Origin: Pelomonas sp. Root405
Lineage (GTDB): Bacteria > Pseudomonadota > Gammaproteobacteria > Burkholderiales > Burkholderiaceae_C
NCBI RefSeq assembly: GCF_001425165.1
Contig: NZ_LMDU01000014.1
Coordinates: forward strand, 255,056 to 319,055
Direction: 5' to 3'
Length of the DNA: 64,000 nt
The position numbers and the translations under genes are program-made. Positions 9,364-17,887 of the stretch are shown here, in pieces (position 1 is the first letter of the stretch; each line of letters starts with the position of its first letter). The notes beneath the pieces are model-generated. The model made no database searches. It was given only the letters and a program-made list of their open reading frames with translations, and was not told the origin of the DNA.

Positions 9364-10767
9364 TCAGGCACCGCCCAGCGACTTGAACAAGGCGGCCTGC
9401 CGCAACCACTGCTGCAGCCGCAGCCGGATGCGTCCCTGCTCGGCGTCCAGCACTGCGCTGCGGGTCTGCAACCAATCGGCGCGAGCGACGGCGCCCACTT
9501 CGTAGCGCAGGGCGGCAAGCCGCTCGTTCTCGGTCGCCTCGCGCAGCCGGCCGGCGTTGGCGTCAAGCTGCTGGGCGGCGCGCTCGGCTTCGATCCGCTG
9601 GGTCTCGATGTCGGCCAGCGCGCGCTGCAGCGTGTCGCGCAGCACCAGCGCCGACAGGTCGAGTTCGGTGCGGGCGCCGTCGCGCTGCAGGGCCAGGCGT
9701 TGCCAGTCGATCATCGGCACGACCAGGCTGGCCCCGAGCGAGGCCAGCGGCTGCGACAGCCAGTCGCGCGCATGGCTGCCGCCGGTGCTGAGGCCTGCTG
9801 AAAAGCTCAGGCTCGGGTAGCGCGCGGCCTCGCTGGCCCGCAGTCGCGCGAGCGATGCATCAACCCCCAGGCGGGCCCGCTGCACGTCGGGCCGACGCGC
9901 CAGTACCTCGGCCGGCTCTGCCAGCCGCCAGCGCGGCGGATCGGCGGCGGGCAGCACCGCTTCAGGCGACGGGCCAGGCAGCGGCTCGTCGAGCAGCAGG
10001 GCCAGGATCTGCCGCTGCAACTGCGCGTCGGCGGTGAGGTCGGCCAGGCGCGACTCGGCGGCCTGCAGGTTGACGGCGATCTTGTCGAGCTCGATGGGCA
10101 GCAGCTTGCCCTCGCGCACGCGCTGGCGGGTCAGGTCCAGCGTCTCACGGGTCAGCGCGAGCTGGGCTTCGGCCAGCGGCCGCTGCGCGCCGATGGCGGC
10201 CAGCGTCCAGTAAGCCTCGGCCACCTGGCTACGGATCAACAGGCGGGCGGCCTCGATGTCGGTACGCGCCGCCTCGGCATTGGCGCGCTGGGCGGCCGTC
10301 GTCTGCGCCAGGCGGTCCCACAGGTCCAGCTCATAGCCGACGCCGACGGAGGCGCCATAACTGCGACTCCAGCCGGTGGACGTCGTCACCGGCACGGTGA
10401 TGCCGCCGCCGATGTCGACATTGCGGGTGCTGCTCTGCGTTTCCACCGGTCGGCTCGCGTTGGTCGACAGGCTGGCGCTGGGCGTGAAGCGCAGCGCGCT
10501 CTGGTCGGCCAGCAACTGTGCCTGGCGCCAGCTGAGCGCGGCGCGGGCGATGTCGCGGTTGGCCTCCAGTGCGCGGTCCTGCAGCGCCGCCAGCTGCGGG
10601 TCGAGCAGGCCGGCCCAGTCGGGGCCGACGTCGCCGCCGGCGGCGCTCCAGCCCGAAGGCAAGGCAGCTTCAGGCGCCTGCGCAGTGGGGCCGTGCGCGC
10701 AGCCGGCGAGCAGCAGGGCGGCGAAGGCCATCGTGGTCAGCTTCATCTTGTTCACTCTCGTGCTCAT
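9364..10767 (-). CDS. Outer-membrane efflux lipoprotein, TolC/NodT family
   Basis: The 467-residue outer membrane channel begins with a lipoprotein signal (FAALLLAGCAHG) and has the repeated coiled-coil architecture of OEP proteins (RDIARAALSWRQAQLLADQSALRF and RPDVQRARLGVDASLARLRASEAARYPSLSFS are typical). It should form the exit duct for the MacA-MacB pump encoded just upstream. Its ATG at 10767 overlaps the macB stop as ATGA, which fixes the start and implies translational coupling. A second ATG at 10746 gives a tighter signal peptide. The C-terminal stretch ends QGRIRLRLQQWLRQAALFKSLGGA. Confidence 0.88.
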   Translation of the reverse strand: MSTRVNKMKLTTMAFAALLLAGCAHGPTAQAPEAALPSGWSAAGGDVGPDWAGLLDPQLAALQDRALEANRDIARAALSWRQAQLLADQSALRFTPSASLSTNASRPVETQSSTRNVDIGGGITVPVTTSTGWSRSYGASVGVGYELDLWDRLAQTTAAQRANAEAARTDIEAARLLIRSQVAEAYWTLAAIGAQRPLAEAQLALTRETLDLTRQRVREGKLLPIELDKIAVNLQAAESRLADLTADAQLQRQILALLLDEPLPGPSPEAVLPAADPPRWRLAEPAEVLARRPDVQRARLGVDASLARLRASEAARYPSLSFSAGLSTGGSHARDWLSQPLASLGASLVVPMIDWQRLALQRDGARTELDLSALVLRDTLQRALADIETQRIEAERAAQQLDANAGRLREATENERLAALRYEVGAVARADWLQTRSAVLDAEQGRIRLRLQQWLRQAALFKSLGGA

Positions 10768-12764
10768 TCGCGCGCCAGCGCATCCACGGGGCTCAATGCC
10801 GCCGCGCGCCGCGCGGGCAGGGTGCCGAACACCAGGCCGACCAGGCTGGACACCGCGAAGGCCACGCCCAGCGCCGCCCAGCTGACGACCACGACGACTT
10901 CCTTCTGCGCCGCGTTCAGCCCTTGCGCGGCGAGCCAGCTCAGGCCCACGCCCACCAGACCGCCCAGGCAGCACAGCACCACGGCTTCGATGAGGAACTG
11001 CAGCCGCACGTCGCCCTGGCGCGCGCCCACGGCCATGCGAATGCCGATCTCGCGGGTGCGCTCGGACACCGACACCAGCATGATGTTCATGACGCCCACG
11101 CCGCCGACCAGCAGCGAGATGGCACCGACGCCGGCGAAGACGGCCGCCATCGCGCTGGTGATCTGCTGGAACTTGCGGAACTCTTCTTCGGCGTTGAAGC
11201 TGCTGAAGTCCTCACGACCGTGCAAGGCCTTCAGACGGTGGATGACGTGCTCGCGCACCTGCTGCGGCGGCACGCTGGTGTCCAGTTGCACATCAAAGCT
11301 CCAGACCTCGGCGCGCGACTCCAGCTTGCGCCCGAACGTCGTGTTCGGCAGGTAGAGCTGGCTCTGGCCGCCGCTGAAGCTGATCGCGCCACCGTCTGCG
11401 GCGGCAATGCCGATGACGGTGAATGGCAGGGCAGCCGAGGGCGGCGCGGCCATCTGCCCGGCCGCCGGGCCACCGCCCAGCTGCAGCAGCACCACTTGGC
11501 CGATGGGCGACTGGCCCTTCTTGAACAGCGCGTCGCGCGCCTTCTCGTCCAGCACCAGCACCTGGCTGTGGGCCTCCAAGTCCATAGCGCCGAAGTAGCG
11601 CCCCTGCACGAGCTTGAGCTTGCGGCCCTTGAGCGTGTTGGCGTCGGCGGCCACGGCCTGCACCGTTGCGTCGCGGGAGCGGTGATGGGCGGTCAGCTGC
11701 ATCTGCCGGTTCAGCGTGATGCCGCGTACGCCGTCCAGCGCGCGCAGCGAGTCGATCTCGTTGGGCCGGAAGGGTTTGGCCTGCACGCCCGGCGGCAGCG
11801 AGGGGTTGCCGGCCCAGACCGGGATGCGGCCGGACATCATGCTGGCGACATTGCTCTCGATGGAGTCACGGGCTGCCGTCGTCAACGCGACGATGCTGAC
11901 CACCGAGGCGATGCCGATGCTGATGCCGAGCATGGACAACGCCGTGCGCAGCCGGTTGCTGCGCAGCGCCAGCAGCGCCGTGGCGACCGCTTCACGCCAT
12001 TGCACGAGCCAGCGGCCGGGCCAGGCGCTGCGCTTCACGGGCGGTGCGTCGCTGGTTGGTTCGGCGGGCGCGACATGCCCGGCCGGCGTGCCGTTGTCGG
12101 CGACGACCTTGCCGTCCTTCAGCTCGATGACGCGGCGGGCATGGGCCGCCACGGCGGCATCGTGTGTGACGAGGATGATGGTGTGACCGCGCTCATTGAG
12201 CTCGCGCAGCAGACGCAGCATCTCGGCGCCCGAGGCGGAGTCGAGCGCGCCGGTGGGCTCGTCGGCCAGGATGATCTGGCCGCCATTCATCAGCGCCCGC
12301 GCGATGGACACGCGCTGCTGTTGTCCACCTGAGAGTTCGTTGGGGCGGTGATGCAGGCGGTCGCCCAGCCCAAGGCGTTCGAGCAATGCGCGCGCCCGCT
12401 CGCCGCGCGCGCCGGTGCCCACGCCGGCATAGACGGCCGGCAGGGCGGCGTTGGCGCGCGCGTCCAGGTGGGGAAGCAGGTGGTAGCGCTGGAAGATGAA
12501 GCCGAAGCGCTCGCGGCGCAGTGCGGCCAGCTCGTCGGCGCCGAGCGTGCTCGCGTCCTTGCCGTCGATGACGAAGCTGCCGTGGGTGGGGTTGTCCAGG
12601 CAGCCGAGCACGTTCATCAGCGTGCTCTTGCCAGAGCCCGACTGGCCCATGATGGCCACGAACTCGCCGGCCTCGATGGCCAGCGTCACGCCGTCAAGCG
12701 CGGGGACGTCGATCTCGCCGAGTTGGTAGTGGCGGGCGACGTTGTTGAGTTCGATCAGAGGCAT
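10764..12764 (-). CDS. macB: MacB-type ABC transporter, fused ATPase and permease
   Basis: The 666-residue protein has an N-terminal ABC ATPase with Walker A GQSGSGKST, signature LSGGQQQRVSIARAL and Walker B IILADEPTGALD, then a membrane part with one helix (ALSMLGISIGIASVVSIVAL), a large periplasmic domain and three C-terminal helices including the FtsX segment VAGVGAISLLVGG-like text at about residue 540. This is the type VII tripartite pump layout. Known members export macrolides, peptides or lipoprotein-like substrates; the substrate here cannot be read. The genes run macA, macB, tolC-like on the minus strand. Confidence 0.9.
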   Translation of the reverse strand: MPLIELNNVARHYQLGEIDVPALDGVTLAIEAGEFVAIMGQSGSGKSTLMNVLGCLDNPTHGSFVIDGKDASTLGADELAALRRERFGFIFQRYHLLPHLDARANAALPAVYAGVGTGARGERARALLERLGLGDRLHHRPNELSGGQQQRVSIARALMNGGQIILADEPTGALDSASGAEMLRLLRELNERGHTIILVTHDAAVAAHARRVIELKDGKVVADNGTPAGHVAPAEPTSDAPPVKRSAWPGRWLVQWREAVATALLALRSNRLRTALSMLGISIGIASVVSIVALTTAARDSIESNVASMMSGRIPVWAGNPSLPPGVQAKPFRPNEIDSLRALDGVRGITLNRQMQLTAHHRSRDATVQAVAADANTLKGRKLKLVQGRYFGAMDLEAHSQVLVLDEKARDALFKKGQSPIGQVVLLQLGGGPAAGQMAAPPSAALPFTVIGIAAADGGAISFSGGQSQLYLPNTTFGRKLESRAEVWSFDVQLDTSVPPQQVREHVIHRLKALHGREDFSSFNAEEEFRKFQQITSAMAAVFAGVGAISLLVGGVGVMNIMLVSVSERTREIGIRMAVGARQGDVRLQFLIEAVVLCCLGGLVGVGLSWLAAQGLNAAQKEVVVVVSWAALGVAFAVSSLVGLVFGTLPARRAAALSPVDALARE

Positions 12765-12859
12765 GGGGAGGCCTCTGTGAACGTTGGCTTGCCGCCCAGG
12801 ACCAGCGGGGATTTGGCTTCGCCGAAACCTTCGGTTTTCGCCCCCGCGGGCGAGTCACT

Positions 12860-12877
12860 TTCTTGGGCGCCCAAGAA
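12860..12877. repeat. Perfect 18-bp palindrome in the macA-macB gap
   Basis: TTCTTGGGCGCCCAAGAA is a perfect palindrome. With one mismatch the symmetry extends to 12857-12880 (ACTTTC...GAAGGT). A smaller inverted repeat (CGAAACC / GGTTTTCG) lies at about 12820-12840. It fills most of the 121 bases between macA and macB and could form an RNA hairpin that alters macB expression. Similar intergenic palindromes occur in dispersed families in related genomes; membership is inferred. Confidence 0.5.
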
Positions 12878-12885
12878 GGTAACCA

Positions 12886-14025
12886 TTAGCTGCTCGCCGC
12901 CGACGCCGCCGCATCCACCGCACTTGGCGGCGCCAGCAACACCTTCTCGCCCGCCTTCAAGCCGTCAACCACCTGAACCCTCGCTCCATCCTGCAGCCCC
13001 ACTTTCACCTGCCGCGGCGCCTGCTTGTTGGCAGCGTCCAGCACCGTCACCGTGAAGCGCCCATCCTTGCCCCGCTCGCCCAGGGCCACGATGGGCATGG
13101 TCGGCACCTGCTTGACGGCACCGGTCTCGATGTCTACCTGCACCGTCATGTCGCTGAACAACGCGCGGTCGCGGTTGTCGACGTCGAAGAGCACGTTGTA
13201 GAAGACGGCATTGCCGGCGCGCTCGGGCACCGGCTGGATGACGCGCAGCTTGCCCTCGTAGCGCTTGCCCTCGCCCGACAGCGTGGTGAAGCGGGCCACC
13301 TGGCCCACCTTGACGGCCTGCACGTCGGCTTCGGGCACTTTGGTGCGCACGGTGATCGTGTCCAGGTCGGCCAACGTCAGGATGATGGGCGTGATCTGCA
13401 CCGAGATGACCGTCTGACCAACCTGCACCGGCAGGTTGACGACGGTGCCGTCCATGGGCGCGGTGATGCGCGTGTAGGAAAGGTTGACCTTGCGCTTGTC
13501 CAGGTCGGCCTGCAGCCGCGCGAGGTTGGCGGCCTGGCCGCGCAGGTCGGCTTCGATCTTGGCCAGCTCGGTCTCGGCCTTCTCGGCCTCGTTGGCCGCA
13601 GTGGCTTGGCCGGCCAGCAGGCGCTGCTGGCGCTTGAGCTCGCGGCGGGCCGACTCGGCGTCGATGCGGCGGCTGTCGATGGCGGCGCCGGCCTGGGCGA
13701 CGGCGGCTTCGGCCTGGGCCACGTCGCTGCGGGCCAGTTCGGGGTCGAGGCTGACGAGCAGCTGGCCTTTGCTGACCTTGTCGCCCAACTGGATGTGCAG
13801 GGTCTGGATCTGGCCGCTGACCTGGGCGCCGACATCGACGCGGGTCTTGGCCTGCAGCACGCCGGCGGCCTGCACGGTCTGGGACACATCGGCGAGTGCG
13901 ACGACGCCGGTGGGAGGGGCAGGGGGTGCGGGCGGGGTGCGGGTGAACCACCAGGCGGCGCCACCGGCGGCGAGCAGGGCGACGACGATCAGGCGCACGC
14001 GCCAGCGTTTGAGAAAAGCTTTCAT
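12886..14025 (-). CDS. macA: MacA-type periplasmic adaptor (membrane fusion protein)
   Basis: The 379-residue protein has an N-terminal membrane anchor (LIVVALLAAGGAAWWF), a lipoyl half-motif VDVGAQVSGQIQTLHIQLGD, a long coiled-coil hairpin (about residues 90-180, rich in Ala/Glu/Arg), the returning lipoyl half ITAPMDGTVVNLPVQVGQ and a beta-barrel/membrane-proximal domain. This is the RND/MacA adaptor fold that links MacB to the outer membrane channel. The ATG at 14025 has GGGAGGGA immediately upstream, which decides the start over an ATG six codons earlier. It is the first gene of the efflux operon. Confidence 0.9.
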   Translation of the reverse strand: MKAFLKRWRVRLIVVALLAAGGAAWWFTRTPPAPPAPPTGVVALADVSQTVQAAGVLQAKTRVDVGAQVSGQIQTLHIQLGDKVSKGQLLVSLDPELARSDVAQAEAAVAQAGAAIDSRRIDAESARRELKRQQRLLAGQATAANEAEKAETELAKIEADLRGQAANLARLQADLDKRKVNLSYTRITAPMDGTVVNLPVQVGQTVISVQITPIILTLADLDTITVRTKVPEADVQAVKVGQVARFTTLSGEGKRYEGKLRVIQPVPERAGNAVFYNVLFDVDNRDRALFSDMTVQVDIETGAVKQVPTMPIVALGERGKDGRFTVTVLDAANKQAPRQVKVGLQDGARVQVVDGLKAGEKVLLAPPSAVDAAASAASS

Positions 14026-14205
14026 GTCCCTCCCAGGACTCATGGGGTCTGTTCGCCCCTTCGGTTCGCGTCGGCGCGATGGGTCGATGGCGTTGCTAGC
14101 GTATCAGTCGCACGGTAGCCGGGCCGGCCGCCGTCGACTCATCGTCTTGGGTGAAGCGCGACTTGGCGAAAGTCACGCACGACGCTGGGGTCAGGGCTTG
14201 CCCGC

Positions 14206-16116
14206 TCAACGGCTGTGCGAGGTCAGCCGCGCCAGCGGCGACGCCATGCTGACGCCGGGCGCCGCCGTGCTGGCACCGCGTCCGGCCTTGCCGTCGTCGT
14301 CCTCGCTGGCGCCGGCGGTCAGCGCGGCGATGCTGTCGGGGTTGCGGCGCATGGCCACGCCGACGGCCAGGATGTCGATGACCAGCAGATGCAGGATGCG
14401 GCTCACCATGGGCAGGTGCGTGGCGATGTCCTCGATGTGGTCGACGATCAGCGTCAGGTCGGCCTTCTTGGCCAGCGGGCTCTGGCTGGCCGTGATGGCG
14501 ATGACCTTGGCGCCGCGCTCCTGCGCTTTATCGACCACCTGCAACAGCTCGGGCAGGCGGCCGCCGCTGCTGATGACGACGGCCACGTCGCCCTCGCGCA
14601 GCACGTCCGCGGCCAGCAGTTGCAGGCGCGGATCGGTGTAGGCGCCGCAAGGCATGCCGAAGCGCAGGAACTTGAACTGCGCGTCCTGGGCGACGACGCC
14701 GTAATGGCCGAGCGCGAAGAACTCGATGCGGTGTGCCGACAGCAGCATGTCGATGGCGCGGTCGATGGTGTCGCGGTTCAGGTGGCTGCGCACCTGCAGG
14801 ATGGCGCTGGCCGTGTTGCCCAGCACCTTGGCGCCCAGCTCCAGCATGGAGTCGTTGGTGTTGACCTGCGTGTGCGTGACGGGCACCGTGCCCGTCAGGC
14901 CCGAGGCCAGGCGCAGCTTGAAGTCCGACAGGCCCTCGCAGCCCAGCGAGCGGCAGAAGCGGATGACGGTCGGCTGGCTGACGCCGGCGGCGCGGGCGAT
15001 CTCGGCGATGGGATCGTTCAGCACCGAACGCGGCTGGGCCAGCACCAGGTCGGCCACGCGCAGCTCGGCCGGCGACAACTCGCTGCGCGCGCGCCGGATC
15101 TGGCCCAGGATGGCCGAGCCGGGCGAGGCCTGCAGGTTGCGCAGCTGGTTCTCGAGGATGGCCGACGCGCCTTTGAAGGTGGCGTGCTCGGCGGTGATGA
15201 CGAAGGTCGGAATGGCCGACACGTATTCGCGGAAACGCCCCTTGTCCTCGAAGCGTTCGCGGAACGGGCTGCGGTCGAAATACTCGCCCAGGCGCGGCAC
15301 GATGCCGCCGCCGATATAGATGCCGCCCAGCGATCCGAGCGTCACTGCCAGGTTGGCGGCGGCCGTGCCGAGCAGGCCGCAGAAGATTTCCAGCGTCTCC
15401 AGGCAGAGGGCGTCGCCGTCCTCCAGCGCGCGCTGGGTGATGGCGGGTGCCTGCAGCGGGTCCACGCTCACCCCGTTGCGGTCGGCCAGGGCGCGGTAGA
15501 TCAGCTCCAGGCCGGGGCCGGAGATCAGGCGTTCATAAGACACATGGTCCAGCGTCTTCCACGCGAACTTGAGGATGTCCATCTCGCGCTCGTCGCGCGG
15601 GCCGAAGTTGACATGGCCGCCCTCCGTACCGAGGGCGATCCAGCCTTCACCCGCCGGAATCAGCCCCGACACGCCCAGGCCGGTGCCCGCACCCAGCAGG
15701 CCGATGACGCTGGGCCGCCGTGCCTGGCCGCCCCCGACCTGGTGCACGTCGGCCTCCGCCAGCCGCGGCAGCGCCATGGCGAGCGCGGTGAAGTCGTTGA
15801 CGACGACGAGGGTGTCCAGCCCCAGCCGCTGGCGCATCTCGTCGATGGAGAACTGCCAGTGGTAGTTGGTCATGCGCACCCGGTCGCCTTCCACCGGATT
15901 GGCAATGGCGATGGCCGCGTGCGCGATCTGCTGCGTGCCACCGTCTTGCCAATTCAGCGACTCCAGATAGGCACGCACGGCGGCATGGAAGTCGGCATGG
16001 TCAGCACAGCGCAGCGAGGCCAGCTGCGTGAACTCGCCCGCGCCGGTTTCGAGCGTGAAACGGGCATAGGTGCCGCCGATATCGGCGAGCAGACGGGGGC
16101 TGTCGAAACGTGGCAT
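14206..16116 (-). CDS. glk: Bifunctional glucokinase / RpiR (HexR-type) transcriptional regulator
   Basis: The 636-residue fusion has two enzymatically unrelated halves. Residues 1-330 are a bacterial glucokinase (ROK-unrelated Glk family): phosphate motif LLADIGGTYARF, catalytic VVNDFTALAMALP, GAGTGLGVSGLIP, ALGTEGGHVNFGPRDERE and IYIGGGIVPRLGEYF. From about 340 an RpiR helix-turn-helix follows (LSPAELRVADLVL, IAEIARAAGVSQPTVIRFCRSLG), then a SIS sugar-phosphate domain (about 455-600; AVVISSGGRLPELLQVV, KVIAITAS). This fusion is known from Burkholderiales. The regulator half probably senses a phosphorylated sugar made downstream of the kinase half. Candidate operators lie in its upstream region, shared with a second glucokinase. 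Confidence 0.93.
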   Translation of the reverse strand: MPRFDSPRLLADIGGTYARFTLETGAGEFTQLASLRCADHADFHAAVRAYLESLNWQDGGTQQIAHAAIAIANPVEGDRVRMTNYHWQFSIDEMRQRLGLDTLVVVNDFTALAMALPRLAEADVHQVGGGQARRPSVIGLLGAGTGLGVSGLIPAGEGWIALGTEGGHVNFGPRDEREMDILKFAWKTLDHVSYERLISGPGLELIYRALADRNGVSVDPLQAPAITQRALEDGDALCLETLEIFCGLLGTAAANLAVTLGSLGGIYIGGGIVPRLGEYFDRSPFRERFEDKGRFREYVSAIPTFVITAEHATFKGASAILENQLRNLQASPGSAILGQIRRARSELSPAELRVADLVLAQPRSVLNDPIAEIARAAGVSQPTVIRFCRSLGCEGLSDFKLRLASGLTGTVPVTHTQVNTNDSMLELGAKVLGNTASAILQVRSHLNRDTIDRAIDMLLSAHRIEFFALGHYGVVAQDAQFKFLRFGMPCGAYTDPRLQLLAADVLREGDVAVVISSGGRLPELLQVVDKAQERGAKVIAITASQSPLAKKADLTLIVDHIEDIATHLPMVSRILHLLVIDILAVGVAMRRNPDSIAALTAGASEDDDGKAGRGASTAAPGVSMASPLARLTSHSR

Positions 16117-16220
16117 GGGGCTGGCTGAACCTGAGAATGAACGGTCGATTATCAGCAGATGCGTTGGCGGGTCAGCCGGCGCGCCTCGCAGGCGATCTTC
16201 GTGATGGCGCTGAAAAGCGC

Positions 16221-16235
16221 TGTAGCTGCACTACG
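16221..16235. promoter_or_regulatory. Candidate HexR-like operator, glucokinase divergent region (site 1)
   Basis: TGTAGCTGCACTACG has GTAG/CTAC arms around a five-base centre and lies 105 bases upstream of the glk-rpiR start. It belongs to the set of related palindromes described for the alpha-glucan genes. It is one of the weaker members. The rest of the 343-base gap holds no gene I can support. Confidence 0.35.
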
Positions 16236-16342
16236 GCTCACACACCGCGGTTTCCATGCGGCGATCACTGGGTCAATGAACGCTGAAACCGTTTTCGCCC
16301 TAGTGGAACGAAACCCAGGGTGCATTTGTATTGTCGATTTCA

Positions 16343-16357
16343 TGTAGTTTTGCTACC
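16343..16357. promoter_or_regulatory. Candidate HexR-like operator, glucokinase divergent region (site 2)
   Basis: TGTAGTTTTGCTACC matches TGTAGT-N3-GCTAC in 11 of 12 defined positions and lies 103 bases upstream of the second glucokinase. Its centre TTTTG is shared with the site before the pullulanase at 51604. Confidence 0.5.
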
Positions 16358-16459
16358 GTCCGCCGCGCCGCCAATTTCACCTTCAGAACCCGTGTTTGCC
16401 CCTGTCCGCCTCCTGAATATCCACAGCTTGTCGTGCCCCCTCGATTCCGGAGCCCGGGC

Positions 16460-17452
16460 ATGAGCGCGGTCTATCCCTGGCTGGTGGCAGACATCGGCGG
16501 CACGAATGCCCGTTTCGGCATCGTGGCCGGCCCAGGCGCCGCGGTGGAAGACGTGCGGGTGTTGTCGGTGGCGGGCCATGCGGGCTTGGCAGCGGCGGTG
16601 CGAACCTATGTGGACGGTCAAGCGCCCGGCAGCGCCGCGCCCAGGAGTGCCGCCCTTGCGCTCGCCACGGCGATCACTGATGACCGGATCGAGTTGACCA
16701 ACGGTGCCTGGGGCTTCTCGCGCGCTCAGACCCAGGCCGAACTGGGTTTGCAGACGCTGATCTGCTTGAACGACTTTGAAGCCCAGGCGCTGTCGTTGCC
16801 GCGCCTCAAGTCGCACCAGTTGCGTTCATGGGGCGCGCCGCCGCCGCCGGTTGACAGCGTCGCCACCGGCACCGTGATGGCCGTCATCGGCCCGGGGACG
16901 GGCCTGGGTGTCGGTGGCGTGGTGCGTGCGCCGGGCCGCTGGCTGGCGCTGCCGGGCGAAGGCGGTCACGTCACACTGGCGCCAGCCGACGATTTCGAGA
17001 GCGCCGTGTTGAGCCACGCGCGCCGCGAGTTCCCGCATGTGTCGGCCGAACGCTTCCTGTCGGGCATCGGCCTGCCGGTGCTGTGCCGCTCGGTGGCGGC
17101 TGCGCTGGGTGAAGGTGAAGATGTCAGCGCGCTGCCGACCGAACAGATCGTCGCGCGCGGCCTGAGCGGCGAGTCCCCGGCCTGCGTGCGCACGCTGGAT
17201 GTCTTCTGCGCCATGCTCGGCGGCTTTGCCGGGAGCGTTGCCCTAACGCTGGGTTCGCGCGGTGGCGTCTTCATCGGCGGCGGCATCGTGCCGCGTCTGG
17301 GCGAGCGCTTCTTCCAGTCTGAGTTCCGGGCTCGCTTCGAGGCCAAGGGCCGCTTCCAGTCCTATCTGGAGGGCATCCCGACCGCTCTCATCACCGACAC
17401 GCTCGCCGCGCTGTCGGGCGCCGCCCTGGCGCTGGAGCAGGCCGACGCCTGA
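16460..17452 (+). CDS. Second glucokinase (stand-alone)
   Basis: The 330-residue protein is a Glk-family glucokinase that phosphorylates glucose with ATP. It shows LVADIGGTNARFGIV, LICLNDFEAQALSLP, VIGPGTGLGVGGVV, LPGEGGHVTLAPADD and FIGGGIVPRLGERFF. It resembles the kinase half of the divergent fusion but is clearly diverged and has no regulator domain. The ATG at 16460 with GGAG about eight bases upstream is chosen; the frame is open further upstream but that region is intergenic. It stands next to the alpha-glucan genes, so it probably handles glucose released from imported maltodextrins. Confidence 0.9.
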   Translation: MSAVYPWLVADIGGTNARFGIVAGPGAAVEDVRVLSVAGHAGLAAAVRTYVDGQAPGSAAPRSAALALATAITDDRIELTNGAWGFSRAQTQAELGLQTLICLNDFEAQALSLPRLKSHQLRSWGAPPPPVDSVATGTVMAVIGPGTGLGVGGVVRAPGRWLALPGEGGHVTLAPADDFESAVLSHARREFPHVSAERFLSGIGLPVLCRSVAAALGEGEDVSALPTEQIVARGLSGESPACVRTLDVFCAMLGGFAGSVALTLGSRGGVFIGGGIVPRLGERFFQSEFRARFEAKGRFQSYLEGIPTALITDTLAALSGAALALEQADA

Positions 17453-17454
17453 CC

Positions 17455-17495
17455 GCCCGCGCGCAGGTCTGCGCGCGCGGCTCTTCTCTTCCTTC
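17455..17495 (+). terminator. Possible Rho-independent terminator after the second glucokinase
   Basis: Just past the stop, CGCGCGCAG and CTGCGCGCG (17458-17477) form a nine-base GC stem with a very tight loop, followed by a T/C-rich stretch. The tail lacks an uninterrupted T run, so termination may be partial. Confidence 0.35.
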
Positions 17496-17620
17496 ACGAG
17501 ATTCTTCTGTGCTGGCGTTGCTTCGGCTGCGCAAGCACGGGCGCTGGCGTGCGCCCGGTCGCGCGTACTGTCGATGCAGCCCCGACGGTCAACCACCTGT
17601 TGTTAACCCTAGATTGAGGC

Positions 17621-17635
17621 TGTAGTTGAGCTACA
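17621..17635. promoter_or_regulatory. Candidate HexR-like operator before the TonB receptor gene
   Basis: TGTAGTTGAGCTACA has perfect five-base arms and sits in the 435-base leader between the glucokinase and the TonB receptor, 253 bases before the receptor start. A degenerate relative, TCTAGTTTTGATACA, lies at 17774-17788. No coding region is seen in this leader. Confidence 0.55.
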
Positions 17636-17887
17636 AGATTCGTCTTGGGTTCAAGTTCAGTCCACGAGATGTCAGTCGCAATCCCCTGTTCCATGCTGGT
17701 ATACCCTTGGTTTCAGGGTGAAATCAGGTCGCTTATGCGCAACGTCTAGGGTTTACGCAGGTGCGGAAAAAAATCTAGTTTTGATACAAACGCGGTGGAG
17801 ACACAAGGTTCTCGCCCAACAAGAAGCAAGCCGGCCGCCGGCTCGCATTCGGGCAAGCCGTTTTGCAATGAACTAGAGGAGACATCC

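Noticed and set aside
8066-9505. 479-codon frame starting at the NTF2-like gene
   Set aside because: After about 8416 it runs antisense through the glutaminyl cyclase gene; it reflects the frameshift, not a fusion.
14215-16128. Open frame of 637 codons antisense to the glk-rpiR gene
   Set aside because: Every codon pattern and domain match lies on the minus strand; this frame is a GC-rich shadow.
17774-17788. Degenerate TGTAGT-like site TCTAGTTTTGATACA
   Set aside because: Two arm mismatches; kept as a note under the receptor leader rather than as a site.
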